Assembly: GCA_036186865.1 (NCBI GenBank)
Contig: AP025071.1
Coordinates: forward strand, 10,647,879-10,711,878
DNA: 64,000 bases
Reading direction: 5' to 3'
Origin: Eustoma russellianum
Lineage: Eukaryota; Streptophyta; Magnoliopsida; Gentianales; Gentianaceae
Shown: one piece after another, positions 47,607-58,400 of the stretch
How positions within the stretch are numbered: position 1 is the stretch's first letter
Layout: the number at the start of each line of letters is the position of its first letter
The notes under the pieces: model-generated
What the model saw: only the letters and a program-made list of their open reading frames with translations
Database searches by the model: none
Told to the model about the DNA's origin: nothing
Translations under genes and position numbers: made by a program

Positions 47607-49011
47607 AATTGCATGTTTTGGAATGTAGGTGGATTGTGAACGTCGGTGGTTTGCTTAAAGAGGTTAATTTGTAAGCTTAAACTTATTGATTTTTATTGAG
47701 CCTAAGCAAACTATTACACGGTTAGTTTCGTATCAGTTGTGGCTTTCATTCTCTAATTCTGTCTCGACAGGATGGGACAAGGTGTTGGTGTTCTGGAACC
47801 ATAATGTTCTGCAGATAATTGATATTTCACATGGCGAACAAGCGTCTCACGCACGGTTTTCTGTTGTTGGCTCAGAGCATATTCTTTCTCTTACTCCTAT
47901 TTATGGTCTGCACACAGTTACTGATCGTCGTCGTCTTCGGTTAAAACTTAATGACATCTACTCTCATGAGCCCTCTTTATGGATGGTGGGAGGGGATTTT
48001 AACGCCTATTTATCTGTTGATGAGCATCACGGAGCCTCCATGCCATAGTTGACCTCCATTGAAGAATTTGTTGAGACTGTACATCGTTGTTATTAAGTTT
48101 ACTTGCCCTTTGAAGGACCGCAATATACATGGGTTGGTGGTCGTGGATTAGGCATGGTCAAGCACCGACTGGATCATATTCTTTGTTCCCAAACATTTTA
48201 TCATCTTTATTCAGGATTAAAAATGCAGCATTTAGCCCTTGTATCTTCGGATCATTCACCCTTACTGCTTACACGGGTGTCTTCCACACAAATGGGTCCG
48301 AAATCGTTCCGCTTTCTCAATGTATGGACTGAACATTTGGATTTCTTGGCGTATGTGAGATCAAAGTGGGCGGACTACCCAATGGTTGGAAGTATGTGAG
48401 GTATTTATTATAAATTATAGCGGCTTAAAAAGGATTTGCAGCATTGGAATCTTCATATATTTGGTAATGTTTTTGATACTTTGGAGGCAGCCGCATGTGA
48501 GGTTCGACGGCTTGAGGCTGACTTTGATCAACAACCATCATCGGATACACGCGCACAATATTCTGCGGTTCAGGCCCAATATAAATTAGCAACAACAAGA
48601 GAGATGCGATTCTGGGAGCAAAAAGAGAGAGTCAAGTGGATAAATGCAGGTGATGCTAATACAAAATTTTTTCACTCTATTGTTAAGGATCGCCGGCATC
48701 GACATTATATCTCTAGCGTCTATACGTCCTCTGGCCATCATTGTCAGACAGAGCAGGATATCCAGCAAGAAGCGGTCTCTTTTTATTCTACTCTTTTCTA
48801 TGAGGAGCCAGTTCATGAGGTTGAGGATTTCCTGTGTCATACTCCGTGTCTGGTTACCGCAGAGATGAATCACCAACTTCTCCTTATGCTATCTCTTGTA
48901 GAGACTAAGGACACTGTATGGTGTTCTTGATCCACACAATGCCACTGGGCCAGATGGATTTAATGGTTGTTTCTTTCGACATATTTGGGATATTATTCAG
49001 CTAGATGTTAT
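47607..49011 (+). pseudogene. LINE ORF2: endonuclease and start of reverse transcriptase
   Basis: MNCMFWNVGGL at 47607 is the typical endonuclease start, followed at once by a stop. Later pieces give FIEPKQTITR, LTPIYGLHTVTDRRRL, SLWMVGGDFNAYLS (catalytic Asp/Asn), GGRGLGMVKHRLDHIL and ALVSSDHSPLLL (the SDH motif). After a linker, WEQKERVKWINAGDANTKFFH and NATGPDGFNG lead into the reverse transcriptase. The enzyme would nick target DNA and copy the LINE RNA. Several stops and shifts are present, and the frame is interrupted by C3 after 49011. Confidence 0.88.
49007..49011. repeat. Target duplication of C3, left copy (GTTAT)
   Basis: GTTAT before C3 and GTTTT after it (56501-56505). One mismatch, but discounting one copy puts the LINE frame back in phase, which supports the call. 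Confidence 0.75.
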
Positions 49012-49672
49012 TGTTGGAGAAATTGAAATGGGTGAATGAGAAATTAATTCTCAAAGTGGATGGAAAACGCGGTTGCACGATTATGTTTGAACAAAACGCG
49101 GTTAAGTTTGATAAGGCGTTCGGTTATGGTTTAAATCGAACGGTTGTTTAAATCTGATTCAAACGGTATCCTTCGATATAAGATAAGATCAATTTGGTTT
49201 GATCTAACGGTGGCAGGGAAGACAGCTTTAATCTAACGGCCGAGATTTAAACTGTCCTAACCACCCCAACCGAATGTGGTTTCCATCTAACGCTCCAGGT
49301 TTAAATCTGCGGATTAATCTTCGATCTAAAGGCTGAGATTAAACCTTCCTAATCTAGATAGGAGGTTTTCATCTAACGGCCTAAATCAAACTACGGTTTT
49401 GATCCAACGGTCATGGTACCTTGTTCTCCAACCGACTCTCCTATATAAATAGGGCAAAGGGTGCATTCTAAACACACAATTTCTAGCATTCGTAGCATAC
49501 TACTCTCATAGCATTCGAGTCTTGCATACCGTCCAAGAGAAGTCAGGACACTCTAAAGTTCGAAGGAGTTCAAGTTCAGCAGTACCGCTCAACTGAACAG
49601 GTACCCGTTGTATCCTGGGAGACGGTTGCTCACAACGGTTGGGTACAGTATACCGGAGCAATACGTCTTAAG
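49012..49672 (+). repeat. 5' LTR of C3 (U3, R, start of U5)
   Basis: TGTTGGAGAAATTGAAATGG at 49012. TATA box CTATATAAATAGGG at 49441-49454. A stem-loop with arms GTACCCGTTGT and ACAACGGTTGGGTAC lies at about 49601-49648. The normal U5 sequence seen in the 3' LTR (56396-56500) is replaced after CGTCTTAAG (49672) by its inverted end. Confidence 0.9.
49443..49450 (+). promoter_or_regulatory. TATA box of C3
   Basis: ATATAAAT within CTATATAAATAGGG; matched in the 3' LTR at about 56171-56180 (CTATATAAAC). Transcription would be expected to start about 30 bases downstream. Confidence 0.7.
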
Positions 49673-49674
49673 AT

Positions 49675-49738
49675 TGTTGGAGACAATCACTCCTGTACTT
49701 GGACGCAGTCGTTTAGTGTGTGCGTATGGAATAACAAA
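49675..49738 (-). repeat. Inverted U5 segment in C3
   Basis: Reads TGTTGGAGACAATCACTCCTG...GGAATAACA, the reverse complement of the last 60-odd bases of the 3' LTR (about 56440-56500), with a few differences. It joins RNase H coding sequence at AACAAAAC / AAACGTGC. Confidence 0.88.
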
Positions 49739-50490
49739 ACAAACGTGCATAGCTCGATCTACTATGGAGGCTGAGTTCATAGCGCTGGATAAAGCTGGGG
49801 AAGAGGCTGAGTGGCTTCGGAATTTCCTAGAAGATATTCCGTGCTGGCCTAAACCAATCGCTCCTATTAGCATACACTGTAATAGTCAGACAGCTATAGG
49901 ACGTGCTCAAAGCAGCATTTACAATTGTAAGTCACGACACATACGTCGGAGACATAACACCATTAAACAGTTGATCTCTAATGGCGTGATTTCCATTGAT
50001 TATGTAAAATCAATGGAGAATCTTGCGGATCCGCTTACAAAAGGCTTGCCTAGAGATCAGATGTCAAGATTGACAAACGGAATGGGACTAAAGCCTATAA
50101 TGCAAGAATCTTTGTAACGGTAACCCAACCTTGTTGACTGGAGATCCCAGAATCTTGGTTCAATGGGACAACTAAGTTACGAAGCTTCAGTGAGCACTTA
50201 CTTATTCCGTCACATAAAAGTGTTGTCTGTAGAGAATGTTTAGGGTAAGCTAAAGCTTTTAATAATGTCCTATATCTTGATACGTCAAGTGGAGTATGGC
50301 AGAATACTCTTGATAGGAATCACCTACGTAAGTGTGAAGTGGAGCCGCTTCTATGAGAAAGTCTAAGAGGCAAGATTTCTCTAAAACACTTTCTGAAACC
50401 AGGTTGTTCATGGCCAAAATGAACACAACCATGAGAACCAAAAGGGTGTTAAAGAAAATGTTGTGTGAGTATCGTTGTCTAGGTCCCCAG
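49739..50490 (+). pseudogene. Misplaced RNase H end and 3' untranslated region in C3
   Basis: From CIARSTMEAEFIALD to GMGLKPIMQESL and a stop at 50117, nearly the same as 54830-55193. It is followed by about 370 bases of the normal 3' untranslated region (compare 55194-55560). At 50490 it breaks off inside GTATCGTTGTCTAGGT. It lacks the rest of pol and any promoter of its own, so it is a duplicated fragment. Confidence 0.88.
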
Positions 50491-50529
50491 GACATAGCCC
50501 AAATGGTTCCGGGCAGGGGTTTTCGAAAG

Positions 50530-51132
50530 GAAGAAATTTATATGGAACAACCCGAGGGGTTCGTCGTTCCCGGACAAGAAAGGAAAGTATGTAGACTTGT
50601 TAAGTCGTTGTATGGACTTAAACAAGCACCTAAGCAATGGCACTTAAAGTTTGATCAGGTAATGATGTCAAACGACTTCAGAATCAATGAGTGCGATAAG
50701 TGTGTGTACATCAAGAGCACACCGGATGCCTATGTAATTTATATGGAACAAACCGAGGGGTTCGTCGTTCTAGGACAAGAAAGGAAAGTATGTAGACTTG
50801 TTAATTCGTTGTACGGACTTAAACAAGCACCTAAGCAATGGCACTTAAAGTTTGATCAGGTAATGATGTCAAACGACTTCAGAATCAATGAGTGCGACAA
50901 GTGTGTGTACATCAAGAGCACACCGAATGCCTATGTAATAGTGTGTCTCTATGTAGACGACATGCTTATCATGTGCAGTACTCGTGACATCATCTTGAGT
51001 ACAAAGAAGATGTTAACACGAAATTTTGATATGAAGGACATGGGGGTTGCCAGTGTTATTCTAGGAATTAAAATTTCTCGAGTAACTGATGGTCTTGTTA
51101 TGTCATAAACTCAGTATATTGAGTCTGTTCTC
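50530..51132 (+). pseudogene. Tandemly duplicated reverse transcriptase piece in C3
   Basis: Two successive copies of about 209 bases, EEIYMEQPEGFVV through KSTPDAYVI and then YMEQTEGFVV through KSTPNAYVI. The second continues to CLYVDDMLIM, LTRNFDMKDMGVASVIL and a stop at 51106. The join lies in TATGTAATTTATATGG. The second copy keeps the catalytic YVDD that the main gag-pol has lost. The block ends at about 51132, where gag leader sequence starts. About 40 bases before it (50491-50529) match nothing else that I see. Confidence 0.85.
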
Positions 51133-51160
51133 ATGTACGTTTTGATCGAAATGAACAGGA

Positions 51161-54100
51161 ATGGAGAACGAAAGCTCGAACTCTGTTCAAGGCTTTAATG
51201 GTGCTCACTCCGTGTCCGCACCAGAAGGGGCAAACAATGTTGCTGCCGGACCGCAGTTCAATACGGTTCCGTTGGCACCTACTGGAGGGCCTCAGATGAA
51301 TCCTGCTGCCACTGCTGCTCATGTGGAGAAGACGGAAAAATTTGCTAGAAGCTTCTTTAGGAGGTGGCAGCAATAGATGTTGTTCTACCTCACGGCACTG
51401 GGTTTGGCCAGAATGCTGAGCGAAGATCCACCCGTGGTTGAGCCTGTGGAGGATCAACAACAGAATATGCAGAACGCCTTGGGTGCTGAGGCCTGGGCGT
51501 ATACAAATTTTGTTGTTTAAATTTGATTCTGGGTTGCCTAGATAATACTCTCTATGGCGTGTTTTGTACATATAAAACTGCAAAAGCTTTGTGGTCGGCT
51601 TTAGATAAAAAGTATCGCACAGAAGATGTTGGCACGAAAAAGTTGATAGTTGGGAAATTTCTTGACTATAAAATGTTAGATTCCAAAAATGTAATTTCGC
51701 AGGTTGAAGAAATACAGATGTTGGTTTCTGAAATGGAAGAGGAGGGCATGACGCTCAGGGAATCTTTCCAGGTCGCGGCTGTGATTGAGAAGCTGCCTCC
51801 TTCGTGGAGAGAATTTAAGAGCTACCTCAAACACAAACGAAAGGAGATGAAAATGGAGGATTTGATTGTCCGTCTTCGTATTGAGGAGGACAATCGTCGT
51901 ACCGAAAGAAAGCCGTCCACATCGTCTGGTCAAGCCAAGGCTCATGTTGCTGAGGCGAAGAACAGAAAGAAAAATAACACTTTGGGCATGAACGTCAAGG
52001 GCAAGGAAATTGCAAAGAAGTTCACAGGTAAGTGTTATAATTGTGGAAAACCAGGGCATCGAAGCAGTGAATGCCGAAAGCCCAAAAAGACTCAGAATCA
52101 AAATAAAGCAAAAGCAAATCTGGTCGACGCAATGGATGACTTGAATCTTTGCGCAGTGGTGACCGAGTGCAACGCAGTGGGAAACCCACGTGAATGGTGG
52201 GTGGACACAGGGGCCACTCGACATGTTTGTGCGAACAGGGCTATGTTCAGAGAATATGTACCCACGACAAACAACGAGCAACTCTTCATGGGAAACTCCA
52301 ACAGCTCAAAGATCGAAGGATCGGGCAAGGTAATCCTGAAACTGACCTCAGAAAGGGAGTTGACCCTGCAGAATGTGCTGCATGTTCCCGACATAAGGAA
52401 AAATCTGGTTTCTGGTGCGCTGCTAGTCACTCATGGATTCAAGCTTGTTTTTGAGGCAAACAAATTTACACTTTCTAAGAATAGGGTGTATTTCGGAAAG
52501 GGGTATCTTTCTGATAACATGTTCAAGTTAAATGTTATGACAATTGTACCCAAGAAAGTTACGCCTGTTGAGGCTAATAAAATTGTTTCCTCTTCTGCTT
52601 ACATGCTTGAGTCTTCTTGTTTATGGCATTTTCGTTTGGGACATGTTAATTACAAGTCAATACAACGAATGATTAATCTTGACTTATTGCCCAAACCAGA
52701 CTTTAATAATAAAGAGAAATGCCAAGTGTGTGTTGAAGCAAAATTGACAAAAGCGCCATTTCCTTCAACAGAACGAAACACTGAATCATTGGATTTAATT
52801 CATACAGATTTGTGTGATTTAAAGTTTGTGCAAACAAGAGGAGGTAAAAAGTACTTTGTAACTTTTATCGACGATTGCACACGATACTGTTATGTATATT
52901 TGCTAAGTAGCAAAGATGAGGCCATTGATGCTTTCAAAGATTATAAAAATGAAGTTGAGAATCAACTTAGCAAACGAATTAAAGTAATTCGAAGTGATAG
53001 AGGTGGAGAGTATGACGCATCGTTTAATGAATTTTGTTCCGAACATGGCATTATTCATCAAACGACTGCACCATATTCACCTCAATCGAATGGTATTGCT
53101 GAACACAAAAACCGTACTCTAAAGGAGATGATGAATGCTATGTTGATAAGTTCGGGTTTACCTCGGAACTTGTGGGGGGAAGCAATTCTCTCCGCCAACG
53201 TCATTTTAAATGGGATTTCGTCCAAGAAGACGGATAAAACCCCATATGAACTTTGGAAAGGCTATAAGCCTAGTTACAAATACTTGAAAGTGTGGGGGTG
53301 TCTGGCGAAGGTTGCTGTACCTAAACCCAGACAAGTGAGAATCGGACCTAAAACAATTGATTGCATATTTATTGGCTATGCAACGAATAGTAGTGCATAT
53401 CGTTTCTTAGTGCACAAATCGGACATTCCCGAGATACATAAAAATGTTGTCATGGAATCGAGGAATGCAGTGTTCTTTGAAAATGTCTTTCCAAAGAAAG
53501 ACAAAGACAATCAAGAAGCAAGCACAAGTAAGCGAGTGCGTGAGACGACTCCTCAAGAGACTGAGGAACCTCGTCAAAGCAAACGAGCCAAAACACCGAC
53601 GTCTTTTGGACCAGATTTTCTAACCTACATGGTAGAAAACGAGTCGAGATCTTTCTCTGAGGCAATGACAACTCCAGAAGCTCCTTTCTGGAAAGAAGCA
53701 GTGAATAGTGAGATAGATTCCATTCTTCAAAATCACACATGGGAGCTGGTAGATCTTCCTCCAGGAAGTAAACCACTTGGATGCAAGTGGATTTTCAGGA
53801 AAAAACTGAAAGAAGATGGATCTATTGACAAGTACAAGGCCAGGTTAGTAGCCAAGGGCTACAGACAGAAAGAAGGCTTTGACTTCTTTGACACCTACTC
53901 ACCAGTGACTAGGATCACTTCCATAAGGATGCTAGTGGCTATTGCTGCAGTCTATGATTTAGAAATCCATCAAATGGATATGAAGACTGCCTTTCTTAAT
54001 GGTAAGTTAGAGGAAGAAATTTATATGGAACAACCCGAGGGGTTCGTCGTTCTAGGACAAGAAAGGAAAGTATGTAGACTTGTTAAGTCGTTGTACGGAC

Positions 54101-55193
54101 TTAAACAAGCACCTAAGCAATGGCACTTAAAGTTTGATCAGGTAATGATGTCAAACGAGTTCAGAATCAATGAGTGCGACAAGTGTGTGTACATCAAGAG
54201 CACACCGAATGCCTATGTAATAGTGTGTCTCCATGTAGACGACATGCTTATCATGGGCAGTACTCGTGACATCATCTTGAGTACAAAGAAGTGTTAACAC
54301 GAAATTTTGATATGAAGGACATGGGGGTTGCCAGTGTTATTCTAGGAATTAAAATTTCTCGAGTAACTGATGATCTTGTTATGTCGCAAACTCAATATAT
54401 TGAGTCTGTTCTCAGAAGGTTCAATAAGTTTGAAACAAAACCGATTAAGACCCCACTTGACTTAAGTATACACTTAAGGAAAAATCGAGGCGAACCTATA
54501 GCTCAGTTAAAATATTCTGAGGGGATCGGGAGTCTGATGTACATAACGAATTGTACAAGACCAGACTTAGCTTTTTCAGTAAACAAATTGAGCAGATTCA
54601 CCAGTAATCCAAGTGATGATCATTGGAAAGCTCTTAATAGAGTGATGAGGTATCTAAAATACACAATGAATCTTGGATTACATTACACGAGATATCCAGC
54701 AGTATTAGAAGGATATTACGATGCAAATTGGATATCAGACAATAAGGACTCGAAGTCCACCAGTGGATACTTGTTCATTGTTGGTGGTGCTGCTGTGTCG
54801 TGGAAATCCACGAAACAAACGTGCATAGCTCGGTCTACTATGGAGGCTGAGTTCATAGCGCTGGATAAAGCTAGGGAAGAGGCTGAGTGGCTTCGGAATT
54901 TCCTAGAAGATATTCCGTGCTGGCCTAAACCAATCGCTCCTATTAGCATACACTGTGATAGTCAGTCAGCTATAAGACGTGCTCAAAGTACCATTTACAA
55001 TGCTAAGTCACGTCACATACGTCGGAGACATAACACCATTAAACAGTTGATCTCTAATGGCGTGATTTCCATTGATTATGTAAAATCAATGGAGAATCTT
55101 GCGGATCCGTTTACAAAAGGCTTGCCTAGAGATCAGATGTCAAGATTGACAAACGGAATGGGACTAAAGCCTATAATGCAAGAATCTTTGTAA
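51161..55193 (+). pseudogene. Main copia gag-pol of C3, nearly intact
   Basis: Starts MENESSNSVQG at 51161. A stop follows RRWQQ at 51376, with further damage up to about 51523. The frame then runs open to 54297: gag C-half, knuckle CYNCGKPGHRSSEC (about 52033), protease WWVDTGATRHVC, integrase HFRLGHVNY...CQVCVEAK, core DLCDLKFV, SDRGGEYDASFNEF, GIAEHKNRTL, and reverse transcriptase KARLVAKGYRQKEGF and CLHVDDMLI. The catalytic YVDD reads HVDD here. A one-base loss at about 54291 shifts the frame, and 54291-55193 completes the reverse transcriptase and RNase H (SWKSTKQTCIARSTMEAEF). At least three lesions make it inactive as read. Confidence 0.92.
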
Positions 55194-55741
55194 GGGTAAC
55201 CCAACCTTGTTGAGTGGAGATCCCAGAATCTTGGTTCAATGGGACAACTAAGTTGCGAAGCTTCAGTGAGCACTTACTTATTCCGTCACATAAAAGTGCT
55301 GTCTGCAGAGAATGTTTAGGGTAAGCTAAAGCTTTTAATGATGTCCTATATCTTGATACGTCAAGTGGAGTATGGCAGCATACTCTTGATAGGAATCACC
55401 TATGTAAGTGTGAAGTGGGGCCGCTTCTATGAGAAAGTTTAAGAGGCAAGATTTCTCTAAAACACTTTCTGAAACCAGGTTGTTCATGGTCAAAACGAAC
55501 ACAACCATGAGAACCAAAAGGGTGTTAAAGAAAATGTTGTGTGAGTATCGTTGTCTAGGTTCACAACAAAGGCTGACTGGTTCAAGACATCAAGTCACCA
55601 ATTAGCCGAGTGAATCCAATGGTACATCACTATGAAAGGTTCAAAGCCAGAAGCTACCTCTTCTGATGCAATATTTTCTTGTCTGACTTCTCGGTAGAGT
55701 CTGCATACACACTTTCATTAATTCCCATTCATGTGGGGGAT
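55194..55741 (+). other. 3' untranslated region and polypurine tract of C3
   Basis: About 550 bases without a gene, ending in CATGTGGGGGAT directly before the 3' LTR. The first 370 bases recur at 50118-50490. Confidence 0.85.
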
Positions 55742-56500
55742 TGTTGGAGAAATTGAAATGGGTGAATGAGAAATTAATTCTCAAAGTGGATGGAAAACGC
55801 AGTTGCACGGTTACGTTTAAACAAAACGCGGTTAAGTTTGATAAGGCGTTCGGTTATGGTTTAAATCGAACGGTTGTTTAAATCTGATTCAAACGGTATC
55901 CTTCGATATAAGATAAGATCAATCTGGTTTGATCTAACGGTGGCAGGGAAGACAGCTTTAATCTAACGGCCGAGATTTAAACTGTCCTAACCACCCCAAC
56001 CGAATGTGGTTTCCATCTAACGCTCCAGGTTTAAACCTACGGATTAATCTTCGATCTAAAGGCTGAGAATTAACCTTCCTAATCTAGATAGGAGGTTTTC
56101 ATCTAACGGCCTAAATCAAACTATGGTTTTGATCCAACGGTCACGATACCTTGTTCTCCAACCGACTCCCCTATATAAACAGGGCAAAGGGTGCATCTAA
56201 ACACACAATTTCCAGAATTCGTAGCATACTACTCTCATAGCATTCGAGTCTTGCATACCGTCCAAGAGAAGTCAGGACACTCTAAAGTTCGAAGGAGTTC
56301 AAGTTCAGCAGTGCTGCTCAACTGAACAGGTACCCGTTGTATCCTGGGAGACGGTTGCTCACAACAGTTAGGCACAGTATACCGGAGCAATACGTCTTAA
56401 GGACATAGTCCTCAACTCGCCCTGGGTTTGGTTTATTTTGTTATTCCATACGCACACACTAAACGACTGCATCTAAGTACATGAGTGATTGTCTCCAACA
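55742..56500 (+). repeat. 3' LTR of C3
   Basis: TGTTGGAGAAATTG...GTCTCCAACA, 759 bases. Carries the complete R-U5: GGAGCAATACGTCTTAAG (about 56380-56398) followed by ACATAGTCC...TGATTGTCTCCAACA. Confidence 0.92.
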
Positions 56501-56505
56501 GTTTT
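56501..56505. repeat. Target duplication of C3, right copy (GTTTT)
   Basis: Pairs with GTTAT at 49007-49011 with one mismatch. Confidence 0.7.
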
Positions 56506-57420
56506 AAAGGCTATTCAGGAACTTTTTTCTTGGATTTCATCCTCCTCGGGCAATGTGTAGTACACTCCTCACTCTGATTCCGAAAGTCTCTTCGCCTGCA
56601 ACATTTTCTGATTTCCGGCCTATCAGCCTCTCGAATATTCTGGCTAAGGTGAGTACCAGGATTTTGGCTACTATGCTCACAGCTATATTACCGGATATCA
56701 TCTTTAAGGAGCAAGATTGCTTTTTTCGAGGTAGAGATATTACTGAGCATATCTTACTTGCGCAAGAATGACACAATTGATGGATAAAAAAGTGTGTGGT
56801 GGCAATGTTATGATAAAGCTAGATATGATGAATGCTTTTGATCGGGTCAGTTGGACTTTTTTTAAGCAGTTGTTGGACAGGATGGAGTTTCATCAGAGGT
56901 TTATATGTCTAATCTTTAATCATTTAAAAGGTACCTATATGTGTTTCTCATAAATGGTAAACCCTGTGGTTTCTTCAAGCCCACTCGTGGGGTTAAGCAA
57001 GAAGATACCCTTTCTCCTTTACTCTTTATTTTGGCATCTGAGGACTTTTCTAGAGGGATTGATGCGTTGATGCAAGATGGTTTGTTAAAAGGCTTTGAGA
57101 TGGACAATATTCGTCCCTTAGTCTCTCAATTAGTCTTTGCTGATGATCTACTTCTTTTCTGTAACGGATCGTTGCCCAACTCAAAATGCCTCCATAAATT
57201 TCTTGATGGCTATCAGGCAGCTTCGAGCCAGAATGTTAATTTTCAGAAGATTCACTTTATAGCTTTTTCCTATGTGTCCCCACGTGTAACTCGCCATGTG
57301 GCACATACAGTGGGAATGACTGCCACATCACTTCCTATTAAATGTCTTTGTGTCCATTTATTTCGAGGGAGACTATGACCGCTTTAATTTATGTATTTAT
57401 TGGCCCGGTTAGACATGCGT
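56506..57420 (+). pseudogene. LINE reverse transcriptase, second part
   Basis: Continues the LINE: KAIQELFSWISS, TLIPKVSSPATFSDFRPISL, KLDMMNAFDRVSW, GVKQEDTLSPLLF (usually GVRQGDPLSP) and QLVFADDLLLFCNG with the catalytic ADD intact. There are stops at several points (after SSSGNV, after LLAQE and before FLINGKP). The frame ends at 57378, and the sequence is cut at 57421 by the D LTR, so the ORF2 C-terminus, 3' end and poly(A) are not here. Confidence 0.9.
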
Positions 57421-58084
57421 TGTAGCGCCCCGCTCCCGAGCCCTAACATCGGGAACAGTGCACCCGCCGTATCTCACTAAGGAGAATACAAAGCGTCGAA
57501 TCAATCTCTTACTTGTCAAACATGACGTAGAAATTTTTCGCAGAAACGTAACCCATAACATATGTTAAACTCCAATAACCGTCATTAAATTGCTAAATAA
57601 AAATTCTGGGAATAAAAGTAGTAAAGTAGTATGTGGAAAATCCTCAAAGTATAAACAAGAACAAAATAGCTGCAGAGTCCCCTCATATCCTGGCTACAGC
57701 CCTCAACCAGACCACTCCGCTACGTCCGTCCCGTCCTCAACAAAGATGTGCTCGTAGTTCTCATCCAGCTCACCTGGGAAGTAGGGGTGAGTGACAGAAA
57801 TCACCCAGTAGATGCCCGCCTCAAACAAATACAAAACGTACATACCGAAATGATATAACCACATAGCACATAAATGTAAGATATCCACATAGCACATAAA
57901 TATAGGATAAAACCACATAGTACATAAATATAAGATAACATGCATAAGATAAAGTAAATGCGGTAAGTAAAGCACTCCACATAAAATGCGCAAGTACGTG
58001 ATGCATACTCAACCAACGTGTCACACGCAACAAGAATCATGTCATGCAATATGCCCTAGCCCTATATGCAATGCATGATCCTGG

Positions 58085-58400
58085 GATTGACTGGATGCCT
58101 ATAGCCCGTACACTACAATCCACCCTGACCGATGCCCGTGGCCCGTACACCACGATCCACCACAACCGATGCCCATGGCCCGTACACCATGATCCACCAT
58201 GACCCAGTACCCATGGCCCGTACACCATGATCCACTCCACTCGAGCATCTGAGACCCGTACATCTCAACCCACTCCAAATGCAATGCACGTGCCATGAAT
58301 GCAACAACAAAGTCGCCTGGGGCCCGTACGCCCATCCTCGCCAACTCCGGCACTCAACAACAAAGTCGTCTAGGGCCCGTACGCCCATCCTCATCATCTC
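58085..58400. repeat. GCCCGTACACCA tandem repeat in the D LTR
   Basis: About five units of about 42 bases with (G/A)GCCCGTACACCA.GATCCAC, then two units with GGGCCCGTACGCCCATCCTC. The minus-strand frames across it (58037-58406) are repeat translations. Confidence 0.8.

Larger units (their letters stand above)
49012..56500 (+). mobile_element. C3: copia element with rearranged 5' half, in the LINE
   Basis: 5' LTR part 49012-49672, inverted U5 49675-49738, an RNase H and 3' untranslated segment 49739-50490, filler, two reverse-transcriptase copies 50530-51132, then gag-pol 51161-55193, 3' untranslated region and polypurine tract, and 3' LTR 55742-56500. The last parts follow normal copia order; the first 2 kb of interior is a misplaced mosaic of the same family. 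LTR copies look highly similar, so the insertion is fairly young. Confidence 0.9.
46996..57420 (+). mobile_element. LINE (L1-type), split by C3 and cut by D
   Basis: 46996-49011 and 56506-57420 are two parts of one plus-strand LINE. Order: unassigned coding-like stretch, endonuclease, start of reverse transcriptase, then after C3 the rest of the reverse transcriptase. The left part ends within a frame that resumes in phase after C3 when one 5-base duplication is discounted. No 3' end or poly(A) is present because element D begins at 57421. Several in-frame stops mark it as inactive. Confidence 0.88.
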
